A stretch of 64,000 nt of DNA from Sebastes aleutianus (GCA_916700875.1 CAKAKS010000032.1:21195629-21259628), one strand, 5' to 3'. Shown: positions 47,526 to 60,199, counted from the first letter of the stretch. Numbers and translations: made by a program. Notes: a model not told the origin generated them from the letters alone.

Positions 47526-47985
47526 TGAGAAAAAAAAGTTGTAATATTATGAGAATAAAGTCATAAGTTTAAGAGAAAAAAGTCGTAGTGTTATGAAAAT
47601 AAAGTCAATATTATTTAGTAGTAATTTTACGAGTTATTTTCTTTTTTTCTCGTAAAGTTATGACTTTACTCTCGTAATATTACGACTTTTTTTCTCGTAA
47701 ATTTATGACTTTATTCTCGTAATATTACAACTTTGTTTCTCGTAAATTTATGACTTTACTCTCGTAATATTACAACTTTGTTTCTCGTAAATTTATGACT
47801 TTACTCTCGTAATATTACGACTTTTTTTCTCGTAAATTTATGACTTTATTCTCGTAACATTCCGACTTTGTTTCTCGTAAATTTATGACTTTATTCTCGT
47901 AATATTACGACTTTTTTTCTCCTAAAGTTGTGACTTTATTCTCGTAACATTCCGACTTTTTTCTCGTAATATTATGACATTATTC
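47526..47985. repeat. 45-bp tandem array with an inverted arm
   Basis: From about 47640 to 47985 a unit recurs with an exact 45-bp step: CGTAAA or a close variant at 47651, 47696, 47741, 47786, 47831, 47876 and 47921. Each unit is two similar halves (TTTATGACTTTATTCTCGTA and a TAATATTACGAC half). The segment 47526-47615 carries the same motifs on the opposite strand, so the arms could pair. Confidence 0.85.
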
Positions 47986-48345
47986 TGGAAATCTCCGATT
48001 TTTTTCCCCTCAATGTGGCCCCAATACTCCGTCGCACATTTGCACTTTGGCCCTCACTGCATTAGACTTATATACTATATACTTAGACTATAAACTGTGT
48101 TACCTCATCAAAATGCTCAAATGTTTAATGGCTCCAGACAGATTTTTTTTTAAAATTTTGACTAAAATGTCTCTTTTGATAGTAAAGGTTGCCGACCTCT
48201 GGTCTAGCCGATCACAACTCAATTTAAATATTATTGTAACATTTGCTAATTTGCCCATTTATCATTTTGACTTCATACAGGATTAAATCAAACACAATCT
48301 TCTAATTAATTACTTAAGGGCAACAGGAATAATGGAGAGAATTTA

Positions 48346-48399
48346 ATTATTATTATTATTATTATTATTATTATAATAATAATAATAATAATAATAATT
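48346..48399. repeat. (TTA)n(TAA)n microsatellite
   Basis: A TTA/ATT run changes to a TAA/AAT run, making a self-complementary tract of about 54 bp, followed by a T-rich stretch with ATTTTT motifs. Confidence 0.85.
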
Positions 48400-48461
48400 T
48401 TATTTTTATTGTATTTTTATTTTTATTTTTATTTTATTTTTCCTGCCAATCTACTGCTCCA

Positions 48462-48530
48462 CACTCCAGTCCAGTAGGTGTCGGTAATGCACCTATAAAC
48501 GCCAATAAACACCAGAGAAGAAGAAGAAGT
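48462..48530 (+). repeat. Retroposon 3' tail with (GAA)n
   Basis: Reads CTCCAGTCCAGTAGGTGTCG, then GTAATGCACCTATAAACGCC, AATAAACACCAGA and GAA repeats. This is a widespread fish retroposon terminus, here about 130 bp before the cdan1 start codon. Confidence 0.6.
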
Positions 48531-48616
48531 TTTCATTTTGCAGCTTTTGTCAGTTGCACACGTGGTTGGTTTCTTGGTACACGTCATCACGCATTACGCG
48601 CCTGCGTAGACGCTGG

Positions 48617-48626
48617 CCCCGCCCCC
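48617..48626. promoter_or_regulatory. cdan1: GC box in the cdan1 proximal promoter or leader
   Basis: CCCCGCCCCC lies about 40 bp before the cdan1 ATG in a CpG-rich stretch (CGCATTACGCGCCTGCG). This fits a TATA-less housekeeping promoter with SP-type sites. Confidence 0.45.
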
Positions 48627-48663
48627 TCCCCTCAGTCCCTCAGCCGCGCAGCTCCGCACCAGA

Positions 48664-51600
48664 ATGGCGGCTCTTTTGGAATCGCTTCTGCTGAAGAAAG
48701 TGGAGATTAAGACGGTCTTGGACTGGCTAAAGAATGACGAGGTAGGTCCGAAATGATAACGGGGCCACATGAGACACATATATAACACGTGCTTGCTCTT
48801 GTATAACGTGTTTTATGAGATGACATAGCTCACAACTGGTTGTAAACAAAACTTTTAGCTGGAGAGCTAGTAGCTAGCTGTAGCCTGGATGGGATGCACT
48901 CCAGACCAGACGCTACGTTGTCAACTTTCCTCCCAGACAATTGTGTGTTAAAACAGTTTACCATAGCTGTTTTGCTACTGTTATTATTATTACTATCTGA
49001 AGAGGGCTGTGCAGTTTAGTGGATGTTAGTCAATGCATTGTTAGCTAGGTCAACAGGCTATTTTGTGCAGAAATGTCCTGAAGCTGACCAACAAGATATT
49101 TATTGACCTGGTTACTCTCTATCATCATGGATTAAATAGCATTGATCATCTGAGTCAGCTTTATAAATTCCATATTTGTCACAGATATTTTTTCCTAACA
49201 GTTATGTTTATTTTTAGGATAGCATTCCTATAAGTAGAAGGGTATACATATATGTATGTATACATCCGTTTCTGGACGCATGTGTACATTTATATACATC
49301 TATGTATATATATACTGTATATTTGTGGTATCAACTTGTCCTACCATTTTACCACTTCTATTATTATTGATATGTTTTGTGATGTTCTGTTTTTGCAGTT
49401 ACCATATCTGCTTTTATTGTCTTGTGAAGCACTTTGTAACATCTGTTTTGAGAAGTGCTATATAAATAAATGTATTATTATTATAATTATTATTATTATG
49501 TGTCTCTTTTCAAACAGGAGGGTGACAGACTGGCATTCAGAGAACCTGGGGTGACAGTTCACAAGCAAGAATTTGTCCCATTTCTTTTAAACTTCCTGAG
49601 AGAGCAGAGCAGTCAGGCACTAACCCATGGCCCTGCCACGCCGGCCAAGACCCCCAGCCGCCCCAGACCTGCTGCACAGACGCAGGGCTTCGCTGACAGG
49701 AGGGGTTGCAGGTCTGCTGGTGGTGGAGGAGCTGGAGCTGGTTCTCGGAGTGCCAGCCGTGTCCAGCTGTTTTCTCCTGCCTCGTCGTCGGTGTCACCTG
49801 GAACTGAGTGGGATGCTGCTGGGTCCAACGCCTTCAGCAGCCCCTCCTTTAATACAGGATGGAGCCCTGCATCCAGGCCTTCAGGCTCTGAGCGCAGGTC
49901 TGCCCAGAGGGTCAGTCTGGGGGACTTCGTGGTTTCTCCTTCTGACCCCCAGAACAGCCCCAGCTTCCAGTCACAGAAGGGACGCAGGAGGAGTGGTGGC
50001 AGCGTGGCAGTGGGCGGACAAGGGAAACATGGAGGATGGCGTGGCGGACATCACAGTGATGAGATTGGACGGTGGGAAAGTGGAGGTCGGAGGTCGGGTA
50101 GAGGAGGAGGGAACAGTAGGATAATCCAGGAGGTTTCACCTCCATCTGCGGGGCAGCTCAACTTCAACAACTTGGAGGACTTCCCTCCTGTTGGGTCATC
50201 ACCCATTTCACCTGCGTGAGTCTAAACAACTCCCAGTTAAACAAACGTCAACAGTGACATCATTTATTTTAAGATGTGTCTTACATTTGTTTCCACTATC
50301 CTTCAGGGCATCCAAACCATCTAGAAGAATAAACCCAACACCAGTCAGTGCAGAGCGGCCACACTCCAAACCAAAGATGTGCTTCACCTCCACCCCATTC
50401 AGTGAATCCTCTAGTCCCTCATCAGTTGTAGAGTCGCTTGAGGGGTCAGCGGGCAGTCCTCTGAGCCTGCAGGAAGAGAGGGAGCTACTAAAGAGGGAAA
50501 AGTAAGTCCACATGACACGAAAGTTGACCTCTTTTGACGAGTGGAGGAAATGGTGACTCAAATGCGTTTATAGTCTTGACCTGGTCAGTGCTACATTATA
50601 GTTGTGCCATTCCACAGGGGTTTGTAGAAATGTAAGCTAGACTTTCTAAGTAAGGTACTATACACTCGTTATTATGCTGGTATTCTTTTACAGTTTTTTT
50701 ACACACATGTTACACTATATAATTTCTTTATTTTCTCATTATTACTTATTTTGATTATTTTTAGTGTTCGCCTCCACTGCAGCATCATTTTCATCTCAGT
50801 TTATCTTTGCTGTTTCACAATCAGAAATTTCTTGTTTTTAGGACAAAGCGTGCTCAGCAGGTCGGCTCTCCTCTACCATCCTCTCTGGACCCTTGCACCC
50901 CCACCAAGTTGGGGCTTAGGACGGGATCTAAAGGTACACCAGATCTGCAGACACCCTGTCCTGAACCATCCAAAGTCACCTTCACTTTGGAACTGGATCT
51001 CCTGGCAGAGCTGTACTGTACCTGCATTTCTGGTAAGTGGCCACAAGGTGGTGTTGTTGTGCTACGTAAAGAAACTGGAGGAAAAAATGAAATTATATTT
51101 TTATATATCGCTTCTCTAAAGACATTTAGAGAGAGTCTCTAAAGACATTTAGAGAGAGTGAAGCAAATATAAATCAATCAAAGTAAATAATTAAGACCTA
51201 AAACATATAAATAAGAATAATTTTGAAGTTTGCTTTAGGAGTAAGCAGACAAATGTATGTAAGATGTAAGAAGTGATTTTAAAGATCTCCAAAGTTGATG
51301 AGTTTGTTTGTGTTATCATGTCTTACAGGAAACCTTGTGCCAAACATTTTCCTGGAGCTTTTCTTTGTGGTGCAGTTGCTAACGTCTCGGTCTCCTCACA
51401 CTCATGATGATGATGATGAAGAGGGAAGTTTGTGTTCAGTGAATTCAGGTGTGTGATTAGTTTTTATGTCACTTTAGTCCTATAACATCAAAGTATTAGG
51501 ATTTTGGTTTGAATTGAAATTGATATTGAGCCCTTTTTTTTTCACATTTTCAGAAGTTCTGGAGCAATGTTACCTGAGACAAGTACACAACTGTGTGTAT

Positions 51601-54600
51601 TTTGCGGTGAAGGTTCTGGAAAATCAGTTTCAGTGAGTTGTTTTATATCTTGTGTCATGGTTTATCTAAATTTCTCCTCGTCTTCACTAATATATGAGCA
51701 CACACAGATCCCTAATTAAGTGATATTGCTCCTCCAGTCTCCCTGAGTTGATTCCTTACTGTGTATTCTTTGTCAGGTTGGTAGCTCATTTGGACAAGTG
51801 TACCTTGCGTCTGCTGGCAGAGAACGAAAGGGTGGCGTCTTTCTCTCCGGATCTCAGGGACCGTCTGACTCAGGCCCAGGATGGAAGCACAGCCAAGGTA
51901 ACACATTAACTGATTAGTCGATCGGCATTAAATCAATCTGCTACTATTTTGATAATCTATTCATCATTTGAGTTGTTTTGCATGCAAAAATACCAAATAT
52001 TTGACTGTTTCAGCTTCTCAAATGGGAGAATTGGCTACATTTCCTTGAGTTACATCATAATAAGTTGAATATTTGGGGTTTTGGACTGTTGGTAGGACAA
52101 AAACAGTTTTCTGATGCTTTGTAGACCAAATGACTGATCGATTAATTGGAAAAATAACTGGAAGATTAATCGTTAGTTGCAGCCCTATTGATGTTTAATA
52201 AATGTATTGTAGATGCTACTTTGTTTACTTATTAGAATATTTGTTTTTAAGTCATCACTAAAATGTTCATAATCTGTCGATACTGTACTACTTCTTGTTT
52301 GGTTGATATGTTTTTATTCCTTCATCTGTTCCAGCTCTCTCCTTCAGTTTCCACTTTCATCCACTCAGTTCCATTCCAGCCTGCTACTGACAACAGGTCC
52401 AACTTCGGTAGTGACAAGGCCTTCCACACCTTCAAAAAACAGAGGTATATCACAGTTTATTTATTCTTTTGCACAGCTGCTTCATGTCCAGTAAAAAAAC
52501 TACCTGAATGAAAGTTTAAGTGTGTAGCAGATCGGGTAAAACTTCTAGACTTGAAGAGTTCATGATTACAAACGGGCTCCGCACTTCAAAGAAACTGCTG
52601 AGTTAGACTTTATCATCACTTTTGAATTTGATGTTTTTGCTCTTTTCTCAGAGATATTTTTTATGAGGTGTTACGAGAATGGGAGGACTTTCATAAAGAA
52701 CCGGGGTGGACCTTTGACGCTGTTCTCAGCAGCAGAATAAGGCAAGTCCAATTAACTTTTTAATTTTATATCTTATGGATCAGCTGTAGTTTAAATATTT
52801 GAAAAATAGTTTCTATCCAATCTATGTATCTGATCTGTTTTTGTGTTTCATTGTTCCATCTTTTATAGAGGAATGATGAGTCAACTGACCTCTGCAGGAA
52901 ACCATTCACATTTTGCCCGTCTGTTCCTGAAGCAGCTTGTTCAGGTAGGCTGTGGCACCTCATTCACACTCACACTATAGATCAAAACAAATACTTTTTA
53001 TGTCAAATGGATTTTAATCTACAGTGATAACATTTCTCCTTGAAACAGTTGGCACAATAAATCCACCTATGTTCTTTCTTTTTTTTTTAGATGTGTAAAG
53101 GCCCCCGTGTGAACAGCTCTCCTGGGGATACTCCTGATGCTGACCTGCTAGGCATGCTGGGAGCTGACAGCCTGGGGCGTCTGAAGCGTCTAGAGGAGCG
53201 TCTCATTCAGCCTCATGGAGTCGTCGGCCCCTGCCCTCCTCCATCCTTCCCTGGTCACCAGGAGTTCTTCAGGGATTTCCTGCAGACAGCTAGCTGGTGA
53301 GCAAATACCACCAATAACACTATATCATACCAAAAATATAGCATTAAAACATTGAATTTATTTCAGAGCTACTTCACCTGACAAGTCAGTTAGGGTCCAA
53401 TCTCACTTTTCATAAAAGTTGTAACCATGTTGTAAGATGTCTTTTTATGAATAATCCAAAATTGCATTGATAACAACTAAGTTTGTCATTTTCATGGCAG
53501 CAGTAATTTTTCTTCCTGAGCAAGTTTTTCATTTTGCCTTTTTGAACCAAATTAAACATTTTCTGTGATAATAGCTGTTAGTGTCTGTTGTGTCCGTGAT
53601 CTAACATGTCTTACATATTGTGTACCAGCTGCCAGCTGAACCAGCACTTGCAGGACAGCCTGTGTCAGCAGCTCCTCCAGCTGGACGAGGTGTCCATCCT
53701 GAGCCCTCCTGCTTCCATCGGGGAGGTAGAGGAGGAGGGAGATGGGGACATGGAGCAGCAGGTATACTGTCAGAGTCAGACAAAGGGATGTTATTGAAAT
53801 GTCAGTTTCACCGATTTGTGCTTCCAGTGCCTTGTCAGATAGGATCAAGCTAGTTTTACAGTAGGCAAAACATTTTTAGCATGAATAATTTGTAAAAATC
53901 ACAAACATCTCAGACTCACAAAAGACAATCGGACTGACATGCTGTTTGTTAATTATTATATAAATCTTTGTCTTTCCGTTCCATCCACCTCATCAGGATG
54001 AGAAGCAGCGGTTCACCTCAGTGCTGCTCCTCGCTCGTCTTCTGGCTAAGTTTCTGGGATTCATTTCCTTTCTGCCTTACCAAACATCTGATAGACCATC
54101 CAGGGAGATACAGGAGACTGCTATAGCCCTGCGCAGCAAGGTGAGACAAAAAAAAACAATACTAAAGGATTATTTTCCTCCAAGACTAGCAGTGATACCT
54201 TTTATTAATGCACATTTGCTGCCAGGCATTTTATTTCATAAAAACAATCTCTTGTTCCATCAGAGTGTTCCAGTGCTGGATGTGTGCGCCGTGCTGAGTA
54301 ACAGTATGAAAAGGAGGCGCACCATCCTGACTGTGCCCTGGCTGGTGGAGTTCCTCTCCATGCTGGACTTCATTGGTCCTCTGCTGCTCTGCTATAGAAC
54401 TGCGTTGGGCAAACTGCTTCTCCTGTACAGGTCTGTCTCCATTTCTGCACTTGAACATTTCTAAAACTAATAAAAATCAAAAACATGTGTCTAAAGAACC
54501 TTGTAAAAACATTCACTTTTATCTTTCTTTTTGTTGTTGTTTGACCTCTTGTTCCTTTCTTGGAAAAATTTGGTAAAATCTTACTTTTGTATGCTTGTAG

Positions 54601-57600
54601 GAGAATGCTGCTAGGCAGATCTGGAGAAATGTGTTACCTGAACAAGCTGCTGATGGTGTCTGTGTTGGGTTGGCTTTTCCAGGTGAGACACGACTTGTGG
54701 ATATTATTTGTTTTTGTATATAGTGAGTAGTAGACAGAGCTCACATTTGTGTTTGTCTGAAAGTGATGTTCATGTTATAACGGTTATATGTAATTGAACT
54801 TATGTAGATCCCGGTGATTCCTGAGGACATTTTCTTCACAAATGAGTTCACTGAGGTGGCCAAGCTGGAGGACGGTATCACGACTGCTACAGGGCTCGTA
54901 AGTGAAATATTCATTCAAGAAGCTAAAAATGACGAGTGCTGGTTTTTCATTTATACTGAGGTTTCTCTTGTTATTTTGTAGGACTGCATTCCCCTGGTGG
55001 ATCAGCAGCTTCTCTATACATGTTGTCCATTTCTTGGTGAGTGGAAAGACATCTTTTATGTCCTCTCAGGGATTAAGGGCACATTTAAAAATGTTTGACA
55101 TATGTATTTTGTAGTAGTATAGTTAGTGTTTTCTATAGAAGAGAGAAAGGCTGCTAATCAGTAGACATATAGCTTAGATCACATTCAGTATGTTCATTAC
55201 AAATAGACCATAAAGCAACATGCACTTGTTTACGATGTGGATCGATGTTCTGCCCTGTTTTCATCGGTCCAGGTGAGTTTCGTAAGCTCCTAGCGGCCTT
55301 CGTGTCTGGAAGCGCCGCCAAGAGCGGAGGAATTATCCGCAAGATCACTCCCACTTCTGCTGAGCTTAAGGATATGCCAACTGCCAACAGGTTGCAGCAG
55401 AAACTGCAGGTGAGTCAACGGGATAGGCAGTGTAAGTGAAATGGGAAATGACATCCCTGAATTGCCTGCTTGTGCGAGTATTGAAACCAACTTAAATGTG
55501 ACAGGTGGACCTGGAGCAAGCCTTCTTTCACAACCAGCCTCCGTCATTGCGTCGCACCGTGGAGTTTGTAGCTGAGAGAGTTGGATCCAACGCCGTCAAG
55601 CACATGAAGTAAGTATCGCAGAGCTGGATTGTTGGGTCTGGGAAGTGCACATAAGCAGAAACATATTTCTAAATTAACTATCTTTCACATTTTTTATTTA
55701 TTTACTTAGAATAGCAGTTAACCAGCCTGCAACTTTGGTTGGTTGCCTACCTAACAGGCTAGTGACTGTTCAGCAGTCCAGATTTACCAGCACTTAGGAG
55801 GTGGCTGGTGTGAATTCACCACTCTGCATAGATGTACTGTATGTGTATCAAAATACTATTTTAACATAATCAAAACTGAGCTGTAAAGTATGTATGTGAT
55901 TGTTTTTGTCTATGTACTACGTGTGTGTTTGTGTGTTAATGTCTACTTGGGGATCCTCAACAGGGCCACATTAGTGAGTGGGTTGGTGGAGCGAGGTGAG
56001 AAGATGCTGCGAGATGGACTGAAGTTGCCAAACTCAAGTCCTTCAAAACTGAATGACTCCATCTGTGCTCAGCTGTGTGTCGCAGGATTGGAGGCCCTGG
56101 CCAAAGCAACCAGGTAAGACAGCTTCTTTTACAGACAGCCAGCCTTCCTCTAAAAGTTCATAGATTTGAAATTATATTAGTACCAGGTTCCTTTTTTAAC
56201 AGTCATAAGCATGTGTTAGAGAATGGCCATTTGGTTGTTGGAGGTGAAAGAAACTATTGTAGCATTTCACTTGTGTGGTAATCTCAATGTGGTTTTGCAG
56301 ATTTTGCTCTGAGAAGAGTCCTGAGGCCATACGAATCCTGCTCTCCGATGAGACCTCCCCTGCCGTAAGTCCTGTAAAAATTACCATGCAGAAATGATAT
56401 GATGTCATATCAAAAATGTTCCCAAAGCACTTCTAACAGTGTTTTTTTTAAAAAGGGAAGCAAAAACCCATTAGAAATTTTTGTGTGTGTTGTTCTCATG
56501 TTTTGTTACTCATTATCTCTGCAGGTCTTGGCTACATCTGAAAATATCACCAAACGTCTTGCAACAGAAAAGGCCTGCAGCTGGCTCTCCGCCAACATCA
56601 CAGGTAGCTACTTGATGCACCTTTCTTGTGTTTTTGCATGTTTTCACTGTGTTAAGTAGAAAACCACGTACACACTGAAATAAATTGATTCCTTCCGGTT
56701 TCCAATGCAGGACACATTCTTTCTTTTCTTTTTTACGAGACATTGCCCTTATTGCTTGTTACTGTATTTGCCTTCCAATTTTTTCCGCAAAAACTTGGTT
56801 TATAGCTTCGAAGCTTCATTCATTACATTGACATTCAAATTCTAAATCAACATTCAAATGCTGCGCAGCTTTTTTTTTTTTTTTTTGCATGTCTGTTCAT
56901 TCTATATAAACCCTGTATTTCTGCACAGCTGCCGGTAAAGATTAGGCTACACTAATGTTATTAGTATTAAACTATTTGTAGAATTAGATTCTAGTGGTAG
57001 CTGCATAGTATTATTTCCGACATTTCCAATAACTCCAGAGCGTTGTAAAGTCTGTTTTTTTTGTTTTCTCACCATCAGCCCTGATAAGACGAGAGTGGAA
57101 GAGCCGGTATGATCGCGTGATGAAGGCCGTGGGTAGCCCAGTGGTTCCAGACTCGAAGGATGCAGAGGGGGCTGTGCTTGAGCTGGTCACCCAGGAGCAG
57201 TCGACTACTCCCAGGAGGAAACAAGGAAGTGAGAGAGTGACATCCTGCCCTCCGCACTGCAACCACAGCGCTTCACTGCCCTCTGACATCCTCATTGAGA
57301 TAAAGGTATGCCTGCATGAGAGGAAATACAAATACATGTAGGGGAATTGCACAGAATTTCACTGTTAACTTCCCCTTTTGTTTTTTGTTTTTTTTGTCTT
57401 TATGAGTTTTGGGGTTGAATTTCCTTTATCTTGACATTGTGGAAAGGAAATTTAAGAATGACAACTTGCATCTTCTAAGAATCAACCCTCTCACTGAAAT
57501 AAAAGTAGATAATATCAAGTCTGAACTCCTGCTTAAATTTTAATATAGGAGTTCCTGAGTACTGCTGTTGGCCCCAGGACTGATGAGGAGCTGCCGACCG

Positions 57601-59410
57601 ACTCTCAGCTCAAAACACTGCTACAGAGAGTGGGAGACACACTGGCCTGCAGAAAGGTACACGAAACACACAAGTGCAACAAAACAAAAAACAAACTGAT
57701 GGTGGATTTACTGATTTTTGCCAGTATTCATCACACTGTGTTCCTGTTTTCTCTTCACTTAGTTCTCAACTGTGGTGTCAGAGCAGATGCTACTGAACCT
57801 TACTGTCCTACTGGCCTGCAAACTGGGTAAGAGAGTCTGTGAATGATGGACTCTTTTTTTAATTACAGGGAAACTATGTCTTTATGACATGCACTGTGCT
57901 CACTGTTTAACTGTAAAGTGGTTAATAGCAACATAAAGTCTACTTGATGTACTGTTGTGTGTATCTGCTCAGTGTCTGCAGAGCTGCCCGTACTGTCTCT
58001 GTCAGGGGGCAGCGGAGGTGATGGGGTTGTTGTGGGTCCCGGTTCAGGATCAGAGACTCCTGTCAGAACGCTGCTGGAGCAGCTTGCTGAGCTGTGGGAA
58101 GGAGACTCCTGCTCCTCCGCCCCCCTCCACCTGCTCTTCACCCCGCTCACTGTCACTGCTGTGCTGAAGGCCAGCGACACTGAGGTACGTCCACCACCAC
58201 CACTGCTGCTATGACTGATACAGAAGCATTATTGATGCTACTACAACCTCTTCTACCTTTATATATGTTTATAGGATATTCCCATCAAATACCTCACTAC
58301 ATACTGGATGTGCATGGCATAGCCCTCTATAGACCCTGCAAGCATTACAGATCAAGGATATAAAGCAACAGGGTTATTATAGTAAACTAAAACTAAAACA
58401 AAAATAAGCAGTGAAAAATATTTGTATTAAACAATCACAATCTTCCATCACTGTCAGCCGTGGATGTATACATTCATGCTGTCAGCTCGATCTGGGCCGT
58501 TTGAATTAATTTACCATCGGCTGATTTGACCCAAAGTAATAAAAGAAAACAATCTTTTTCTCGTGATAATGAGTTATTTATATTGTTATCTCAAGATAAC
58601 AAAGCTCATTTTCTGGAGATAACATAATTAACTTGTGATCTTGAGATAACAGCATTAAAAAAATGTTTGAATCATGTCCGTTTAGGGCTTCCGTAGAGAG
58701 ATGAGATGATTTTTTGTTTATTTCCTACTGCAGGTATTTTACATTCTTTATAATTGGATTTTTTTTTGCATTTTTGCATCAGTTGAATTTTGATACTATA
58801 GAGACAGACAGGAATGGAGTGAGGGAAGAGGACATGCTACAAAGGTCCCTGACCTGAATTGAACCATTCGGCCACCAGCATGCTCCAGTATTTCACATCC
58901 TTTTTTCTCAGCTCTGTGTAGCTCTCAGTTCTCCAAAACCAATTTTTGATGACATTATTTTGTCGGATTTAACCTTTTCCATCACTGTTAATTTCTTTTA
59001 AAGTTGTTTGACTCTGTCTCTTAACCTTTTGTAATGCCTTCCTTTGTCTTTTTAGTGGAACAACTACCTGTTCCTGGTTAGAAAGCTGGTCGACAGAGGA
59101 GTCTTGAGCGAGGAAGAGGTCATATCTCATTGGAGGAAGCTATCAAACTTGGCCTTGCCAGCGGTGAGGGTTCATTGCATTCTTGTCATCTCTTATTCCT
59201 TGGAAATGATTTCTTTTTACTAGCGATTTGACCTCTTTGACTCTTTCATCTTGCTCACTTTGTTCTCTCATTTCCGTGTCATTTCAGGAGCTGATAGAGA
59301 ATTTCCAGCTGCAGTCACAGAGTATTAAACCCTCGTTGCCTCTGGCTGAGTTGCAGAGCCACATGGACATGCTGCAGGTCTCACAGCAGACAGTAGAGGG
59401 AGCTACATGA
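48664..59410 (+). CDS. cdan1: cdan1: codanin-1
   Basis: Codanin-1 binds the histone chaperone ASF1 in the cytosol, limits histone delivery and partners CDIN1; its loss in human causes congenital dyserythropoietic anaemia type I. The 28 exons are 48664-48741, 49518-50215, 50307-50501, 50842-51032, 51329-51448, 51554-51632, 51777-51897, 52335-52444, 52652-52741, 52869-52944, 53091-53296, 53629-53761, 53997-54140, 54264-54430, 54601-54682, 54808-54897, 54982-55036, 55273-55409, 55505-55608, 55964-56113, 56301-56364, 56525-56603, 57079-57305, 57549-57656, 57763-57826, 57973-58184, 59056-59163 and 59288-59410. They join into 4011 nt, 1336 residues (human about 1227). Matching human motifs: KEFVPFLLNFLREQSS-like start, LEDFPPVGS, the ASF1-binding B-domain-like KPSRRINPTPVS (about 262-273), HTFKKQRD, LLAKFLGF, LTVPWLVEFLS, NQPPSLRRTVEFVAER-like and TEKACSWLSANIT. 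Exon 2 is long, glycine/arginine/serine-rich and probably disordered. Intron 9 uses a GC donor. Confidence 0.96.
49418..49500 (+). repeat. LINE-type 3' tail next to cdan1 exon 2
   Basis: Contains AAGCACTTTGTAAC, AGAAGTGCTATATAAATAAA and (ATT)n. It ends only about 17 bp before the first base of cdan1 exon 2 at 49518. It belongs to the family also seen at 27831 and 37735. Confidence 0.65.
51905..52187. mobile_element. hAT-like MITE, AATCGATTAATCG family, decayed copy 3
   Basis: Starts near TTAACTGATTAGTCGATCGG and ends AATCGTTAGTTGCAGCCCTA, in the opposite orientation to copies 1 and 2. It lies in the cdan1 intron after the exon ending at 51897, starting only a few bases past the donor. Confidence 0.6.
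52742..52868 (+). other. cdan1: GC-AG intron of cdan1 (intron 9)
   Basis: The exon ends AGAATAAG and the intron begins GCAAGT and ends TATAG. This join gives ...SSRIRGMMSQ, in line with human ...GSRIRAMMGQ. The nearest GT (52746-52747) would break the frame. The donor otherwise fits the strong context usual for GC donors (AG|GCAAGT). Confidence 0.85.
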
Positions 59411-60199
59411 CAACAATAATACTACCCAGCATCCCACAGCATCTTTTCTGTGATCACCACAGTGTTTTTATGTCAGTATGCTACTCAGGAGGGAGACAGA
59501 TCTGGGTGACTTCTTGTTGTTGACCATTTTTTCGAATTGCCACTGCACAGGCTTTGCAAGCTTCATACTTTTGTTCTCCACCTGTGAAGTGACAACAGCC
59601 TTTCATAAGTCCCTCTGCTCTTTTGCTAAGGTGACGATGAGAACCACAGAGCCCTGCCAGTCAGGAGTAGCTAGGGGACCACACCATCTCACAACTTTTA
59701 GATATGTTGCACTTTCCTGCAAGTAAACCTGATTTTTGTCCGAAGGGAAATACTAGTAGATGAAACATTTCAAACATCCAAGACCATAGCAGAGAATTGA
59801 CAAAGATCAGCATTAAACTGCTGGTGACTCAAACTGAGTAACTTCAGTGTCACCATAAAGTCCTTGACTCATTAAAACATACAATTATGTTCCCTTTTTA
59901 TTTTACATATAATATTCCACCAGACAAGCCATAGTTTGTAAAAAAAACACCTTGTACTAAAATGAACTGAAGAATTTGAATTTTGTTGGTTTTTAGACTC
60001 ACCAGAGAAAATAAAATGTGTTTATTTTAGTATAGCACTTTCACACACTGCCTTTGACCGCTACTACTAGTGATTGCATGTTTATCTCATGAACGCAAGA
60101 CTGCGTTTGTGATTGTTTTTAGTTCATGTTGAACGATCGCTGTATTTCTTGCTGCTTTTTTAAAATTGAAATATTTTTTATGTCGCCACAAAAAATATT

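Larger units (their letters stand above)
47294..48663. other. Intergenic region between divergent dnajc30 and cdan1
   Basis: About 1.4 kb between two start codons pointing apart. No coding gene is present. It holds a 45-bp tandem array with an inverted arm, a TTA/TAA microsatellite, a retroposon tail with GAA repeats and the GC-rich proximal promoter of cdan1. Confidence 0.7.
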
